Positions 1-9,068 of a DNA stretch of 59,069 bases are shown here, one piece after another (within the stretch, counting starts at the first letter, position 1; every line of letters starts with the position of its first letter). The DNA is from Parvibaculum sp. (GTDB lineage Bacteria; Pseudomonadota; Alphaproteobacteria; Parvibaculales; Parvibaculaceae), in the NCBI GenBank assembly GCA_019635955.1, contig JAHBYL010000016.1:1-59069 (forward strand), written 5' to 3'. A program made the position numbers and the translations under genes. The notes beneath the pieces were generated by a model, which saw nothing but the letters and a program-made list of their open reading frames with translations, searched no databases and was not told the origin of the DNA.

Positions 1-267
1 GGTGGGCGTGACCGCCGTGACGGTGCCGTGGGCAATGCCGGTGGGCACGACCTTGATGCCCTTCGCCTCAAGCAGCGCCTGCGCCTTTTCCGGCGTCTCG
101 GTGGTGGCGATGTCGATATCGGCCACCTTCTCGCCGAGCAGCGCATTGCGCACGCAGCCGCCGACGAAACGCGCCGTGCCGCCACCGGCGGCGAGCGCCG
201 CCATCACGGCCCTTGTGTCGGCTTCATTGAGCCATGCGGCGCGTGCCAGTTCCCTATCGGCGCTCAT
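1..267 (-). CDS. cca: CCA tRNA nucleotidyltransferase / poly(A) polymerase family protein, N-terminal part (3' end beyond window)
   Basis: The minus strand reads an open frame from ATG at 267 to the window edge, about 89 residues. It shows the family's nucleotidyltransferase signature: RFVGGCVRNALLG at about residues 32-44, then the metal-binding DIDIATT at 49-55, and further on GIAHGTVTAV. These belong to class II nucleotidyltransferases that add the 3' CCA to tRNA or poly(A) tails. The C-terminal RNA-binding half is not in view, so CCA addition versus poly(A) polymerase cannot be separated. The next gene on the same strand (Nudix, ending at 345) lies 77 bases upstream, so the two may be co-transcribed. 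Confidence 0.88.
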   Translation of the reverse strand, partial: MSADRELARAAWLNEADTRAVMAALAAGGGTARFVGGCVRNALLGEKVADIDIATTETPEKAQALLEAKGIKVVPTGIAHGTVTAVTPT

Positions 268-344
268 TCGGAGATTCCTCACTCATTATTCTTGATCGTT
301 GGCCGCGACATTATAGCGGCATGGCGGAGAGGCCGCTGAGGCAT

Positions 345-1016
345 TCAGTCGCCATAAAGCCGGTCATACATGTTCTTCAACATGCCGGCCGTCGCGCCCC
401 AGATATAATGTCCATTATAGGGCATGGCGTAATATTCGCGACGGCGGCCGCGCCAGACGGCGCTGTGGCGCTCGTGATTGGCCGGATTCATGAGAAAGGC
501 GAGCGGCACCTCGAAGGCCTCGGCCACTTCATCGGGCGAAATCGTCAGGGTGAAGCCCGGCTGGACGAAGCCGACGACGGGCAGGATGCGGAAGCCTGTG
601 CCGGTCTCATAGGCATCGAGATAGCCTGCGACCTCGACATAAGAGCGGTCGAGACCCACTTCCTCCTCCGCCTCGCGAAGCGCGGCTTCGGCGGGGGTTT
701 CGCCGGGGTCGATCTTGCCGCCCGGAAAGGCCACCTGGCCCGAATGGGAGCCGAGATGATCGGCGCGGCGCGTCAGCAGGACATGGGGGCCGTGGGCATG
801 CTCCACGATGGGCACAAGAACGGCGGCGGGACGGAGCGAGACGCGCTCCTCCGGCTCGACCCAGACATTGGCATCGGGCGGCTGCGGCGGATTTTGGGGC
901 GGATTGAGGTCGTGGTCGCCGCGCAGGCCCGGCAGGCCTTCGGTGGCCAGAAGCGCGGCCAGAGCCGGCGGCTCCCGGTCGGTGCGGGAGAGGATGAGAT
1001 GGCGGTGGGCGTTCAT
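345..1016 (-). CDS. Nudix hydrolase, CoA pyrophosphatase (NudL/YeaB) type
   Basis: 223 residues. A complete Nudix box (G-x5-E-x7-REUxEExGU) runs from about residue 100 to 122 (GGKIDPGET ... REAEEEVGL). Just before it is LLTRRADHLGSHSGQVAFPGG (about 80-100), the pattern marking the CoA/acyl-CoA diphosphatase subfamily, which cleaves CoA to 3',5'-ADP and phosphopantetheine. Length fits that subfamily. The first ~55 residues are a variable, Pro-rich leader. It sits between DUF1285 (stop at 1022, upstream) and cca on the same strand, a common alphaproteobacterial order. Enzyme class is secure; the exact substrate is inferred from the motif. Confidence 0.88.
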   Translation of the reverse strand: MNAHRHLILSRTDREPPALAALLATEGLPGLRGDHDLNPPQNPPQPPDANVWVEPEERVSLRPAAVLVPIVEHAHGPHVLLTRRADHLGSHSGQVAFPGGKIDPGETPAEAALREAEEEVGLDRSYVEVAGYLDAYETGTGFRILPVVGFVQPGFTLTISPDEVAEAFEVPLAFLMNPANHERHSAVWRGRRREYYAMPYNGHYIWGATAGMLKNMYDRLYGD

Positions 1017-1021
1017 CCGGG

Positions 1022-1660
1022 TCAGCCGCCCACTTCGTCGGCCGGCTGGATGGGGAAGAAGGCGCCGGCGGACCAGACGCCGAACCAGCGTTTGCCTTCA
1101 TGCTCCTCCTCGACCCCGAGTTCGACCAGGTCATAGAAGACGGCGCGGGCGATGAGGGCGTCGAGGCGGGCGCGGACATGGACGTAAGGGGCGGGCTCGC
1201 CGGTTTCGGCGTCGATCTCGAATCGCATCGGGTGGTCCGGCCCGGCAACCGCCTCGTCGCCGACATTGGTGGTGAAGGTGAGACGCTGGTCGCGGCCCTC
1301 ACCCTCCACCTTCATGGCGACGGCGACGAAGGGCGCGTCATCGACCGTGATGCCGACCTTTTCGACGGGCGTGACGAGATAGAATTTCCCGTCCTCGTCA
1401 TGGCGGAGCACGGTGGAAAAGAGCCGCACCAGACGCTCGCGGCCGATGGGCGTGCCCATGTAGAACCAGGTGCCGTCGCGGGCGATCCGCATGTCGAGAT
1501 CGCCGCAGAATTCGGGATTCCAGAGATGGACCGGCGGCAGGCCCCGGGCCTTCTTGCCTGCTTCCTCGGCGGCGGCCAGGCCCTTGAGCCCGCCCGGCGC
1601 ACCCCCGGCGGCGCTTCCCGCCCCCTCTCTTCCGGCTGTCTTTCCGGTCACGGCAGCCAT
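1022..1660 (-). CDS. DUF1285 family protein
   Basis: 212 residues. After a low-complexity Gly/Ala/Lys-rich head (about 1-40) comes a conserved soluble domain with [20 protein letters not shown] near 46-65, [17 protein letters not shown], and [11 protein letters not shown], typical of DUF1285. The function of the family is not established. It is the first gene of the apparent DUF1285-Nudix-cca run, with only 5 bases between its stop and the Nudix start, and is divergent from moxR across about 170 bases. No signal peptide or membrane segment is seen, so it is probably cytoplasmic. Confidence 0.8.
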   Translation of the reverse strand: MAAVTGKTAGREGAGSAAGGAPGGLKGLAAAEEAGKKARGLPPVHLWNPEFCGDLDMRIARDGTWFYMGTPIGRERLVRLFSTVLRHDEDGKFYLVTPVEKVGITVDDAPFVAVAMKVEGEGRDQRLTFTTNVGDEAVAGPDHPMRFEIDAETGEPAPYVHVRARLDALIARAVFYDLVELGVEEEHEGKRWFGVWSAGAFFPIQPADEVGG

Positions 1661-1834
1661 ATTTCCACTCCTTGCGCGACATTCAGCTTCGATTTCGTGC
1701 CGATTTCGTGCCCCGGCGTCCGGAATCCGGCCATATTATCGTCAAGAAAGACCGCGCCAATGGCGGCGCGAAACGGACACAAGGATGCGGCACGGGCGGC
1801 AGGGCGAACCTGCCGCTCTCCAATATGTAGGTCA

Positions 1835-2863
1835 ATGCAGACACTCAGTGAAGCCAGCATGGGCAGTGAAGCCAGCATGGGCAGCGAAGCAGGCGCGATC
1901 CGGGAGATCGAGGAAACGGGCGCGCGGATTGCCGCGGCGCGCGAGGCCATCGGCGAGGTGATCTTCGGGCAGGAAGCGGTGATCGACCAGACGCTGGTGA
2001 CGGTGCTGGCGGGCGGCCATGCGCTGCTCGTGGGCGTGCCGGGGCTTGCGAAGACGCTGCTCGTTCACACGATGGGCCAGGTGCTCGGGCTCGACGACAA
2101 GCGCGTGCAGTTCACACCGGACCTGATGCCCGCCGATATTCTCGGCTCCGAGGTGCTCGAAGAAAGCGACAAGGGCACGCGAAGCTTCCGCTTCATCAAG
2201 GGGCCGGTGTTCTGCCAGCTGCTGATGGCGGACGAAATCAACCGCGCCTCCCCCCGCACCCAATCCGCGCTTCTGCAGGCGATGCAGGAAAAGCAGGTGA
2301 CGGTGGCGGGCGTGCGCTACGAACTGCCGACGCCCTTCCACGTGCTCGCGACGCAGAACCCGCTGGAACAGGAAGGCACCTACCCGCTGCCGGAAGCGCA
2401 GCTCGACCGCTTTCTGATGCAGATCGACGTGATGTATCCCGATCTCGAAAGCGAGCGGCGAATGCTGCTGGCGACCACGGGCGAGACGGTGGCCACGGCG
2501 CGCAACGCGCTTTCGGCGGAAGACCTGATGGCGGCGCAGCGGCTCGTCCGCCGGGTGCCGGTGGGCGAGAAGGTGGTGAACGCCATTCTCGAACTCGTGC
2601 GCGCGGCACGGCCGGAAGAAGGCGCGTCGGAAGAAGTCGAACGCCATGTCGCCTGGGGGCCCGGCCCCCGCGCGAGCCAGGCGCTGATGCTGGCGGTTCG
2701 CGCAAGGGCGCTGATCGACGGGCGCTTCTCGCCTTCCATCGACGATGTGAAGGCGCTGGCCGCACCCGTGCTTCGCCACCGCATGGCGCTCAACTTCTCG
2801 GCGCGCGCCGAAGGCGTGACGGTAAGCGGCGTCATCGACAGGCTCTGCCGCAATATCGGCTGA
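1835..2863 (+). CDS. MoxR-family AAA+ ATPase
   Basis: 342 residues from ATG 1835. Walker A GVPGLAKT lies at about 67-74, Walker B LLMADEIN at 129-136, followed by RASPRTQSALLQAMQE and ATQNPLEQEGTYPLPEAQLDRF, the classic MoxR/AAA_3 and lid signatures. MoxR ATPases are thought to act as chaperones for partner proteins with vWA domains, here encoded directly downstream. The start is uncertain: the N-terminus contains an 18-base direct repeat that repeats an ATG, so ATGs at 1835, 1859 and 1877 are in frame and none has a strong ribosome-binding site. It heads the operon running to 8742. Confidence 0.93.
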   Translation: MQTLSEASMGSEASMGSEAGAIREIEETGARIAAAREAIGEVIFGQEAVIDQTLVTVLAGGHALLVGVPGLAKTLLVHTMGQVLGLDDKRVQFTPDLMPADILGSEVLEESDKGTRSFRFIKGPVFCQLLMADEINRASPRTQSALLQAMQEKQVTVAGVRYELPTPFHVLATQNPLEQEGTYPLPEAQLDRFLMQIDVMYPDLESERRMLLATTGETVATARNALSAEDLMAAQRLVRRVPVGEKVVNAILELVRAARPEEGASEEVERHVAWGPGPRASQALMLAVRARALIDGRFSPSIDDVKALAAPVLRHRMALNFSARAEGVTVSGVIDRLCRNIG

Positions 2864-2888
2864 ACGAGAGAAAGACATAAGCAAAAAC

Positions 2889-3839
2889 ATGGTCTCGACG
2901 CGGTCTCACTCGGCGCTTCCCGGTGCGATCGGCCTGCGCGAACAGGCCGAGGCGCTGGCGGAGGCCATGCCGCCGCTCGTCACGGAAGCCGAGCATGTCG
3001 CCTCCACCATCGCGCAGGGCGTTCACGGGCGGCGGCGCACCGGCATGGGCGAGACCTTCTGGCAATATCGCCGCTACCGCGAGGGCGACACGGCGTCCTC
3101 CGTCGACTGGCGGCATTCGGCGCGCTCTTCCCATCTCTTCGTGCGCGAGACGGAGCGCGAGGCGGCGGAAAGCATCTGGATCTGGCGCGACGGTTCGGCC
3201 TCGATGGATTATGCGTCCGACTTCGCGCCCTGCAGCAAGAAGGACCGCGCGACCGTGCTCGCGCTCGCGCTGTCATCGCTTCTCGTGCAGGGCGGGGAAA
3301 GCGTGGCGCCGCTCGGCCACGGTTTCACGCCCGCGCCGGGGCGCAGCGCGCTTCGCCGGATGGCGCATGCGCTGATCGACAATGAGGGCGCGGAGGAGGA
3401 CGGCGCGGCGAAAAGCGGCAGCCTGCCGCCGGCCGAACGGATTCCGCGCTATGCGCAGGTGGTGCTGATCAGCGATTTTCTTTCGCCGGCCGACGAGATC
3501 GTGGCGCAGATAAAAGCCTATGCGTCGGACGGCGTGCGCGGCCACATGATCCAGGTGCTCGACCCGGCGGAGGAAGACCTGCCCTTTTCCGGCCGCACGG
3601 AATTCGAAGGCATCGAGGAGGATTTGCGGCTCACGGTGGGGCGGGCGCAGAATTTGCGCGAAGCCTATCACCAGCGGCTCGAAATCCACCGCAACCGCAT
3701 CATCGAGACGGCGCGGCGCGTGAACTTCACTTTTGCCACGCATCGCACGGACCGCGGGCCGCAGACGGCGCTGCTTGCGCTTTACGGCGCGCTGTCGGGC
3801 GCCATTGCCGCGCGCAAGGCGCCAAGGGCCGGTGTCTGA
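2889..3839 (+). CDS. DUF58 domain protein (MoxR partner)
   Basis: 316 residues. The DUF58 hallmark YREGDTASSVDWRHSARS followed by LFVRETERE lies at about residues 60-95. Downstream segments (IWIWRDGSASMDY, VVLISDFLSP) recall a vWA-like fold with a degenerate metal site. DUF58 proteins are encoded next to moxR in most bacteria and are presumed clients of the ATPase; the biochemical role is unknown. It starts 25 bases after moxR and ends 17 bases before the next gene, so co-transcription is very likely. No transmembrane segment is apparent. Confidence 0.9.
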   Translation: MVSTRSHSALPGAIGLREQAEALAEAMPPLVTEAEHVASTIAQGVHGRRRTGMGETFWQYRRYREGDTASSVDWRHSARSSHLFVRETEREAAESIWIWRDGSASMDYASDFAPCSKKDRATVLALALSSLLVQGGESVAPLGHGFTPAPGRSALRRMAHALIDNEGAEEDGAAKSGSLPPAERIPRYAQVVLISDFLSPADEIVAQIKAYASDGVRGHMIQVLDPAEEDLPFSGRTEFEGIEEDLRLTVGRAQNLREAYHQRLEIHRNRIIETARRVNFTFATHRTDRGPQTALLALYGALSGAIAARKAPRAGV

Positions 3840-3856
3840 TGGCAGGCCGCTAGATC

Positions 3857-6655
3857 ATGCTCGCGCTCGGTCCCCTCGCCTTTACCGCACCCTGGATGCT
3901 TGCCGGTCTTGCCGCGCTGCCCGCAATCTGGTGGCTGCTCAGGATCAGCCCGCCGCTGCCGAAGCGCGTGCGCTTTCCCGCGATCCGGTTGCTTGTGGGC
4001 CTTGTGCGCGAGGAGGAGACGCCTGCGCATACGCCGCTCTGGCTTCTGCTTCTGCGCATGGCGATTGCGGCGCTTGTCGTGCTCGCGCTGGCGGGGCCGG
4101 TGTGGAACCCGTCGGCGCGCGCCGGAGGCGCGGGGCCGCTTCTCATCGTTACCGACAATGGCTGGTCATCCGCCGCGCGCTGGAGCGAGCGGCGCGCGAC
4201 GATGGATGCGCTCATCGCGGATGCGGCGCGCGAGAACCGCGCGGTGCTCGCGATCGGCACGGCGCCCGAGATCAATCCCTCGCCCCTCGCCTTCGAGGCG
4301 GCCTCGGAGGCCCATGCCCGCGCCCGCGCCATCGAACCGCAGCCGATCGAACCCGACCGTGTGGCACTGATCGAGCGGCTCGAAGGGGCGGCGATGCCCG
4401 ACGGCGTGCAGGCTGTGTGGCTGAGCGACGGGCTCGACCATGGCGCGGCGGCGCAATTTTCCGAGCGGCTGGCGGCGCTCACCGGCGGCGGCGTGACGCT
4501 GATCGAACCGGCGCCCGCGGCGCGCGCGCTGGCGCTGCTGCCGCCCGAGCGCGACGCAGGCGGCATTGCGCCGCGCATCATCCGCGCCGACGGGACGGGG
4601 ATCCGCGAGGGAAGCGTACGCGCGCTCGATGCGGAAGGCAGCACCATCGGCGATATCGGCTTCACGCTTGGCGAGGGCGAGACGGCGACCGAGGCGAGGT
4701 TCGACATGCCGCTCGAACTCAGGAACCGGATCGCGCGGCTCGAAATCGCGGGCGAGGCATCGGCTGGCGCCGTGGTGCTGGCCGACGAGCGCTGGCGGCG
4801 GCGCAATGCGGGCATCGTTTCGGGTGCGCGGCTCGAGGAAGCGCAGCCGCTGCTTTCCGACGTCTATTATCTGCGCCGCGCGCTTGCGCCTTATGTGGAA
4901 CTTCGCGAGGCGGCGCAGGAGCGCGACGCGGATGCGGCGATCGAGGCGCTGCTTTCATCGCCGCTGTCGGTGCTGATCCTTGCCGATATCGGCAATCTGA
5001 CATCCGCTTCGCATGACCGCATTGCCGCCTTCATCGAGAACGGCGGCATGCTGATCCGCTTCGCGGGGCCGAGACTTGCCGAGCATGGCGACGACCTTGT
5101 GCCTGTGCCGCTCAGGAGCGGCGGGCGGGCGCTGGGCGGCGCGCTGTCGTGGAGCACGCCGCAGAGCCTTGCGCCATTCGAGGAGGACAGCCCGTTCTTC
5201 GGCATCGATGTGCCCGAAGATGTGAGCGTGGCGCGACAGGTGCTGGCCGAGCCCTCGCCCGAGCTTGCGCGGCACACCTGGGCGCGGCTGTCGGACGGCA
5301 CGCCGCTGGTGACGGCGGCGCAGCGCGGCAAGGGCACCATCGTGCTCTTTCATGTGACCGCCAATCGCGACTGGTCGACGCTGCCGATCTCCGGCCTTTT
5401 CGTTGAAATGCTCAAGCGGAGCGTCGAACTTTCGCAGGGAGTCGCCAGCACCGGAACGCAGGGCGGCGCCCGCGAGCGCGCGCTGCTGAGCCCGCTTGCG
5501 ACGCTGAACGGTTTCGGCCGCCTCGGCACGCCGCCCGCGACGGCGACGCCGATCGCCTATGAGCGGCTTTACAGCGCGGAGCGGAGCCCGCGCCATCCGC
5601 CGGGGCTTTACGGGCCCGCCTCCTCGCCCCGCGCGCTCAACCTTGCGACCGCCGACATGGAGCTGCAGCCGCTCGGTGCGCTGCCGGGATTGTCGGAGCG
5701 GCGCCTCTTCGAGGGCGCGCCGGAGCTGCGGCTTGCGGCACTCTTCCTCGTCATCGCGCTTTTCCTGCTGGTGCTCGACACGCTGGCGGCCCTCTGGGTG
5801 ACGGGGCTTTTCGAGACCGAGAAGATCCGCCGCGTGCGGTTTGCGATGCGGGCGGCGCCGGTGCTCGTGGCCGTGGCGCTGATTGCGCCGCTTCCCGATG
5901 CGCGGGCGCAGGAGACGTTGACCCCCGACGAGTTCGCGCTCAAGGCGACGCTCGATACGCGGCTTGCCTATGTCATCACCGGCGACCGGGAGATCGACGC
6001 GACGAGCGAGGCGGGGCTTTCCGGCCTCAGCATGGCGCTGCGCGCGCGCACGGCTTTCGAACCGGCGGAGCCGATGGGCGTGAATGTGGAGCGGGACGAA
6101 CTTTCCTTCTTCCCCCTGCTCTACTGGCCGATGTCGGAGGGACAGGACAGCCTGACGCCGCAGGCGCTCGCCAAGATCAACGCCTATATGAAGAATGGCG
6201 GCACCATTCTCTTCGATACGCGCGACCAGGACCGCGCGGCGGGCGGCGCGGTGACGCCCGGCACGGCGACGATGCGGCGGCTGATCGGCCAGCTCGACCT
6301 GCCGCCGCTCGAACCGGTGACGCCGGATCACGTGCTCACCAGATCCTATTACCTGTTGCAGCAATTTCCCGGGCGCTACGATGGCGGGCAGGTCTGGGTG
6401 GAAGCGGTGACGGCGGAGACCGACCAGATTGCCAATGACGGCGTGACGACGATCGTGGTCGGCGCGAACGATTATGCCGCCGCCTGGGCGCGGGACCGCA
6501 ACGGGCGCGCGCTCTATGCCACGACGCCGGGCGGCGAGCGCCAGCGCGAGATGGCCTATCGCTTCGGCATCAACCTCGTCATCTATGCGCTGACGGGGAA
6601 CTACAAGGCGGACCAGGTTCACGTGCCCGCGCTTCTCGAACGGCTTGGCCAGTAG
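3857..6655 (+). CDS. BatA/DUF4159 double-domain membrane protein
   Basis: 932 residues. The N-terminus matches the BatA-type membrane domain: two hydrophobic helices (about 9-24 and 55-75) around LPKRVRFPAIRLLVG. A long vWA/GATase-like periplasmic or cytoplasmic region follows, then a hydrophobic pair near 630-680, and a C-terminal DUF4159 domain from about residue 700 (LDTRLAYVITGDREID, SFFPLLYWPM, INAYMKNGGTILFDTRDQD). It is the third gene of the MoxR cluster, separated from its neighbours by 17 and 8 bases. Function is unknown; the cluster context suggests an envelope complex serviced by MoxR. Confidence 0.88.
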   Translation: MLALGPLAFTAPWMLAGLAALPAIWWLLRISPPLPKRVRFPAIRLLVGLVREEETPAHTPLWLLLLRMAIAALVVLALAGPVWNPSARAGGAGPLLIVTDNGWSSAARWSERRATMDALIADAARENRAVLAIGTAPEINPSPLAFEAASEAHARARAIEPQPIEPDRVALIERLEGAAMPDGVQAVWLSDGLDHGAAAQFSERLAALTGGGVTLIEPAPAARALALLPPERDAGGIAPRIIRADGTGIREGSVRALDAEGSTIGDIGFTLGEGETATEARFDMPLELRNRIARLEIAGEASAGAVVLADERWRRRNAGIVSGARLEEAQPLLSDVYYLRRALAPYVELREAAQERDADAAIEALLSSPLSVLILADIGNLTSASHDRIAAFIENGGMLIRFAGPRLAEHGDDLVPVPLRSGGRALGGALSWSTPQSLAPFEEDSPFFGIDVPEDVSVARQVLAEPSPELARHTWARLSDGTPLVTAAQRGKGTIVLFHVTANRDWSTLPISGLFVEMLKRSVELSQGVASTGTQGGARERALLSPLATLNGFGRLGTPPATATPIAYERLYSAERSPRHPPGLYGPASSPRALNLATADMELQPLGALPGLSERRLFEGAPELRLAALFLVIALFLLVLDTLAALWVTGLFETEKIRRVRFAMRAAPVLVAVALIAPLPDARAQETLTPDEFALKATLDTRLAYVITGDREIDATSEAGLSGLSMALRARTAFEPAEPMGVNVERDELSFFPLLYWPMSEGQDSLTPQALAKINAYMKNGGTILFDTRDQDRAAGGAVTPGTATMRRLIGQLDLPPLEPVTPDHVLTRSYYLLQQFPGRYDGGQVWVEAVTAETDQIANDGVTTIVVGANDYAAAWARDRNGRALYATTPGGERQREMAYRFGINLVIYALTGNYKADQVHVPALLERLGQ

Positions 6656-6663
6656 GAGCACGC

Positions 6664-8742
6664 ATGGCCTGGCATATCGTTTTCGAACCGCTTGCTCCTG
6701 TCGCCCTGATCCTCGCGCTGGCGCTACCCGGCGTGGCGCTGATCGTCTATTCCTTCTACCGCCGCGCGCGCGGCGCGCCGCTCCGCGCCATCGCGCTTGC
6801 CGTGCTGCTCGTGACGCTCTTCAACCCGACGATCCGCAGCGAGGAGCGCGAGGCAGTGCCGGATATCGCCGCGATCGTGGTGGACCGGAGCCAGAGCCAG
6901 GAGATCGGCAAGCGGCCGCAGGAAACCGATGCCTCGCTGGCGCGCCTCGGCGAGAGGCTCGAGCGCATGGACGGCATCGAGACGCGGATCGTGGAGGCGC
7001 GCAACGACCCGCAGGACGAGAACGGCACGACGCTTTTCCGCGCGCTGGAAGAGGCGCTTTCCGATGTGCCGCGCGAGCGCGTCGCGGGCGCGATCTTCAT
7101 CACCGACGGGCAGGTGCATGATGCGCCGGGCAGCATTCGCGAGCTCGGCTTCGATGCGCCTGTGCATGGGCTCGTCATCGGGCGGCCGGGCGAGAAGGAC
7201 CGGCGGCTGCAGGTGCTGGAAGCGCCGCGCTTCGGCATTGTCGGCGAGCCGGTGGAGCTTTCCTTCCGCGTGGACGAGACCGCGGCCGGCGAAGCGCCGA
7301 CCGGCGAGACGGCGCGCGTGACGCTTTCCATCGACGGCGAGCGCGTGGCGGAAAAGGACGTCGCCATCGGCGCGGTGGAGAGGATCACGCTGTCGCTGCA
7401 GCATGGCGGCGCGAATGTGATCGAGATCGATGTGGCGGAGGGCCCGGACGAGCTCACCACGCTCAACAACCGCGCCGTGGTGATCGCCAATGGCGTGCGC
7501 GACCGCTTGCGCGTGCTGCTCGTTTCGGGCGAGCCGCATCCGGGCGAACGGACATGGCGGAACCTGCTGAAATCCGATCCTTCCGTCGACCTCGTTCACT
7601 TCACCATTCTGCGGCCGCCGGAGAAACACGACGGCACGCCCATCGACGAGTTGTCGCTGATCGCCTTTCCGACGCGCGAACTTTTCGACGAGAAGCTCGA
7701 CCAGTTCGATCTCATCATCTTCGACCGCTACAAGCGGCGCGGCGTGCTGCCGCTCGCCTATTACCTCAATATCGTCGATTACGTGGAAGCGGGCGGCGCC
7801 TTCCTCGCGGCGGAGGGGCCGGCCTTCGCCTCGCCCTATTCGATCTACCGGACGCCGCTTGCCGCGATCCTACCAGCGCATCCGCTGGAGACGACGAGCG
7901 AGGGCGGCTTCCGCCCCGAGGTGACGGAGAAGGGCGCGCGCCACCCCGTGACCGCCGAGCTGCCGGGGGGCGGCGGCGAGGACGAACCGCAATGGGGCCG
8001 CTGGTTCCGCTCCATCGATGTCGGCATCGATACGGGCGACACGCTGATGGACACGCCGGACGGGAAGCCGCTGATGGTGCTGGCCCGCGCCGGCGAAGGC
8101 CGCGTGGCGCAGCTTCTTTCCGATCATGTCTGGCTCTGGTCGCGCGGCTATGAAGGCGGCGGACCGCAGGCCGAGCTTCTGCGCCGCCTCGCGCATTGGC
8201 TGATGAAGGAGCCGGACCTCGAGGAGGAAAATCTCTCGGCCTCGGTGCAGGGCGGGCTGCTCACCATCCGCCGCCGCACGATGGAAGACGAGACGCCGCC
8301 GGCGCGCGTCACGCTCCCCTCCGGCAAGCAAGAGGAAGCGGCGCTCGAGGAAGTGGCGCCCGGGCGCTTCGAAGCGTCGATCGAGGCGCGCGAACTCGGA
8401 CTCTATCGCGTGACGCAGGGCGAACTTTCCGCCGTGGCGGCGGCGGGGCCGCTCAACCCGCGCGAGATCGCCGATGTGCGCGCGACGGAGGGGATCATCC
8501 GCCCGGTGGCTTCGGAATCGGGCGGCGGCGTCTGGTGGGCGGGCGAGGCGGGAGAAGGACTGCCTACGCTCCGCTCCGTGCGCGCGGGGCAGGATGCGGC
8601 GGGTGCAAGCTGGATGGGGCTCCGGCGGAACGAACAATATCTCGTCCATGCGGTGCATCAGGTGCCGCTCATCGCAGGGCCGCTGGCGCTGTTGCTGCTT
8701 CTCGGCACGCTGGCGCTCGCCTGGTGGCGCGAGGGGCGGTGA
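6664..8742 (+). CDS. Membrane-anchored vWA / glutamine-amidotransferase-like protein of the MoxR cluster
   Basis: 692 residues, start supported by AGGAG five bases before the ATG. Two hydrophobic helices lie at the N-terminus (about 10-30 and 39-55) and one at the C-terminal end (LIAGPLALLLLLGTLALAWW). The core begins with a vWA-like strand (DIAAIVVDRSQSQEIG) and AGAIFITDGQVHDAP; further on, LIIFDRYKRRGVLP and DYVEAGGAFLAAEGPAF resemble the class I glutamine-amidotransferase-like fold found in this family, without a visible catalytic triad. Last gene of the moxR-DUF58-DUF4159 operon. Role inferred only from context. Confidence 0.82.
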   Translation: MAWHIVFEPLAPVALILALALPGVALIVYSFYRRARGAPLRAIALAVLLVTLFNPTIRSEEREAVPDIAAIVVDRSQSQEIGKRPQETDASLARLGERLERMDGIETRIVEARNDPQDENGTTLFRALEEALSDVPRERVAGAIFITDGQVHDAPGSIRELGFDAPVHGLVIGRPGEKDRRLQVLEAPRFGIVGEPVELSFRVDETAAGEAPTGETARVTLSIDGERVAEKDVAIGAVERITLSLQHGGANVIEIDVAEGPDELTTLNNRAVVIANGVRDRLRVLLVSGEPHPGERTWRNLLKSDPSVDLVHFTILRPPEKHDGTPIDELSLIAFPTRELFDEKLDQFDLIIFDRYKRRGVLPLAYYLNIVDYVEAGGAFLAAEGPAFASPYSIYRTPLAAILPAHPLETTSEGGFRPEVTEKGARHPVTAELPGGGGEDEPQWGRWFRSIDVGIDTGDTLMDTPDGKPLMVLARAGEGRVAQLLSDHVWLWSRGYEGGGPQAELLRRLAHWLMKEPDLEEENLSASVQGGLLTIRRRTMEDETPPARVTLPSGKQEEAALEEVAPGRFEASIEARELGLYRVTQGELSAVAAAGPLNPREIADVRATEGIIRPVASESGGGVWWAGEAGEGLPTLRSVRAGQDAAGASWMGLRRNEQYLVHAVHQVPLIAGPLALLLLLGTLALAWWREGR

Positions 8743-8782
8743 CGGCGCCTCCGCTTTCGCCAATCGGATGCGCTGTGTTTTC

Positions 8783-8852
8783 CCGCTTACCCCTCCCCAA
8801 AATTTGCGATGCAAATTTTGACCCTCCCTCAGGGGGAGGGTGGTCCAGATGG
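8783..8852. repeat. Intergenic palindromic repeat, copy A
   Basis: About 70 bases nearly identical to 14402-14470. It contains an inner hairpin CAAAATTTGC-GAT-GCAAATTTTG (8798-8820) and a second hairpin ACCCTCCC/GGGAGGGT directly after it, and ends in GGTCCAGATGG. It lies between the MoxR-cluster stop and the Zur operator. See the related copies B, D and E, which keep the same architecture with other inner-stem sequences. Confidence 0.85.
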
Positions 8853-8899
8853 CAAAGGCCGATGCTTGCCTTTCCGCCGAAAGCCGCCTAGCTTCCCGG

Positions 8900-8914
8900 T
8901 GTTATAATATTACA
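8900..8914 (+). promoter_or_regulatory. Zur-type operator overlapping a -10 box
   Basis: TGTTATAATATTACA is one base off the TGTTATAATATAACA palindrome known as the Zur box core. The same bases contain TATAAT (8903-8908), so a bound repressor would cover the -10 element. It stands 22 bases before the GTG of the small membrane peptide and about 150 before znuC, which fits zinc-dependent repression of the zinc importer. No convincing -35 was found. Zur itself is not encoded in this window. Confidence 0.75.
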
Positions 8915-8936
8915 GTTCAGATTTCGGAGCGGACTC

Positions 8937-9068
8937 GTGGCCTATCGCGATACCGGAGAGCGCCATGCGCCCAGTGCCTTCGCGGCGGGGATCGGCTTCC
9001 GGCTGGCCGTGGCCCTTGGCGCGGCGGCGGTTCTCTGGCTTGCGGTTTTCTGGGCACTGGCGCGATGA
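8937..9068 (+). CDS. 43-residue single-span membrane peptide, first gene of the znu operon
   Basis: GTG start with GGAG (8926-8929) seven bases upstream; the stop TGA overlaps the ATG of znuC in an ATGA junction, a sign of translational coupling. The product has a polar N-terminal third (AYRDTGERHAPS) and one hydrophobic helix from about residue 22 to 41 (RLAVALGAAAVLWLAVFWAL) ending in Arg. It lies directly behind the Zur-type operator. No known family is recognised. It may be a zinc-responsive accessory of the ZnuB channel or a coupling leader for znuC; the second possibility would not require a functional protein. Confidence 0.68.
   Translation: MAYRDTGERHAPSAFAAGIGFRLAVALGAAAVLWLAVFWALAR

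Noticed and set aside
4955-6661. A 568-codon minus-strand frame opposite the DUF4159 gene
   Set aside because: Arg/His-rich composition typical of antisense of GC-rich coding DNA; the plus-strand product has recognised domains.
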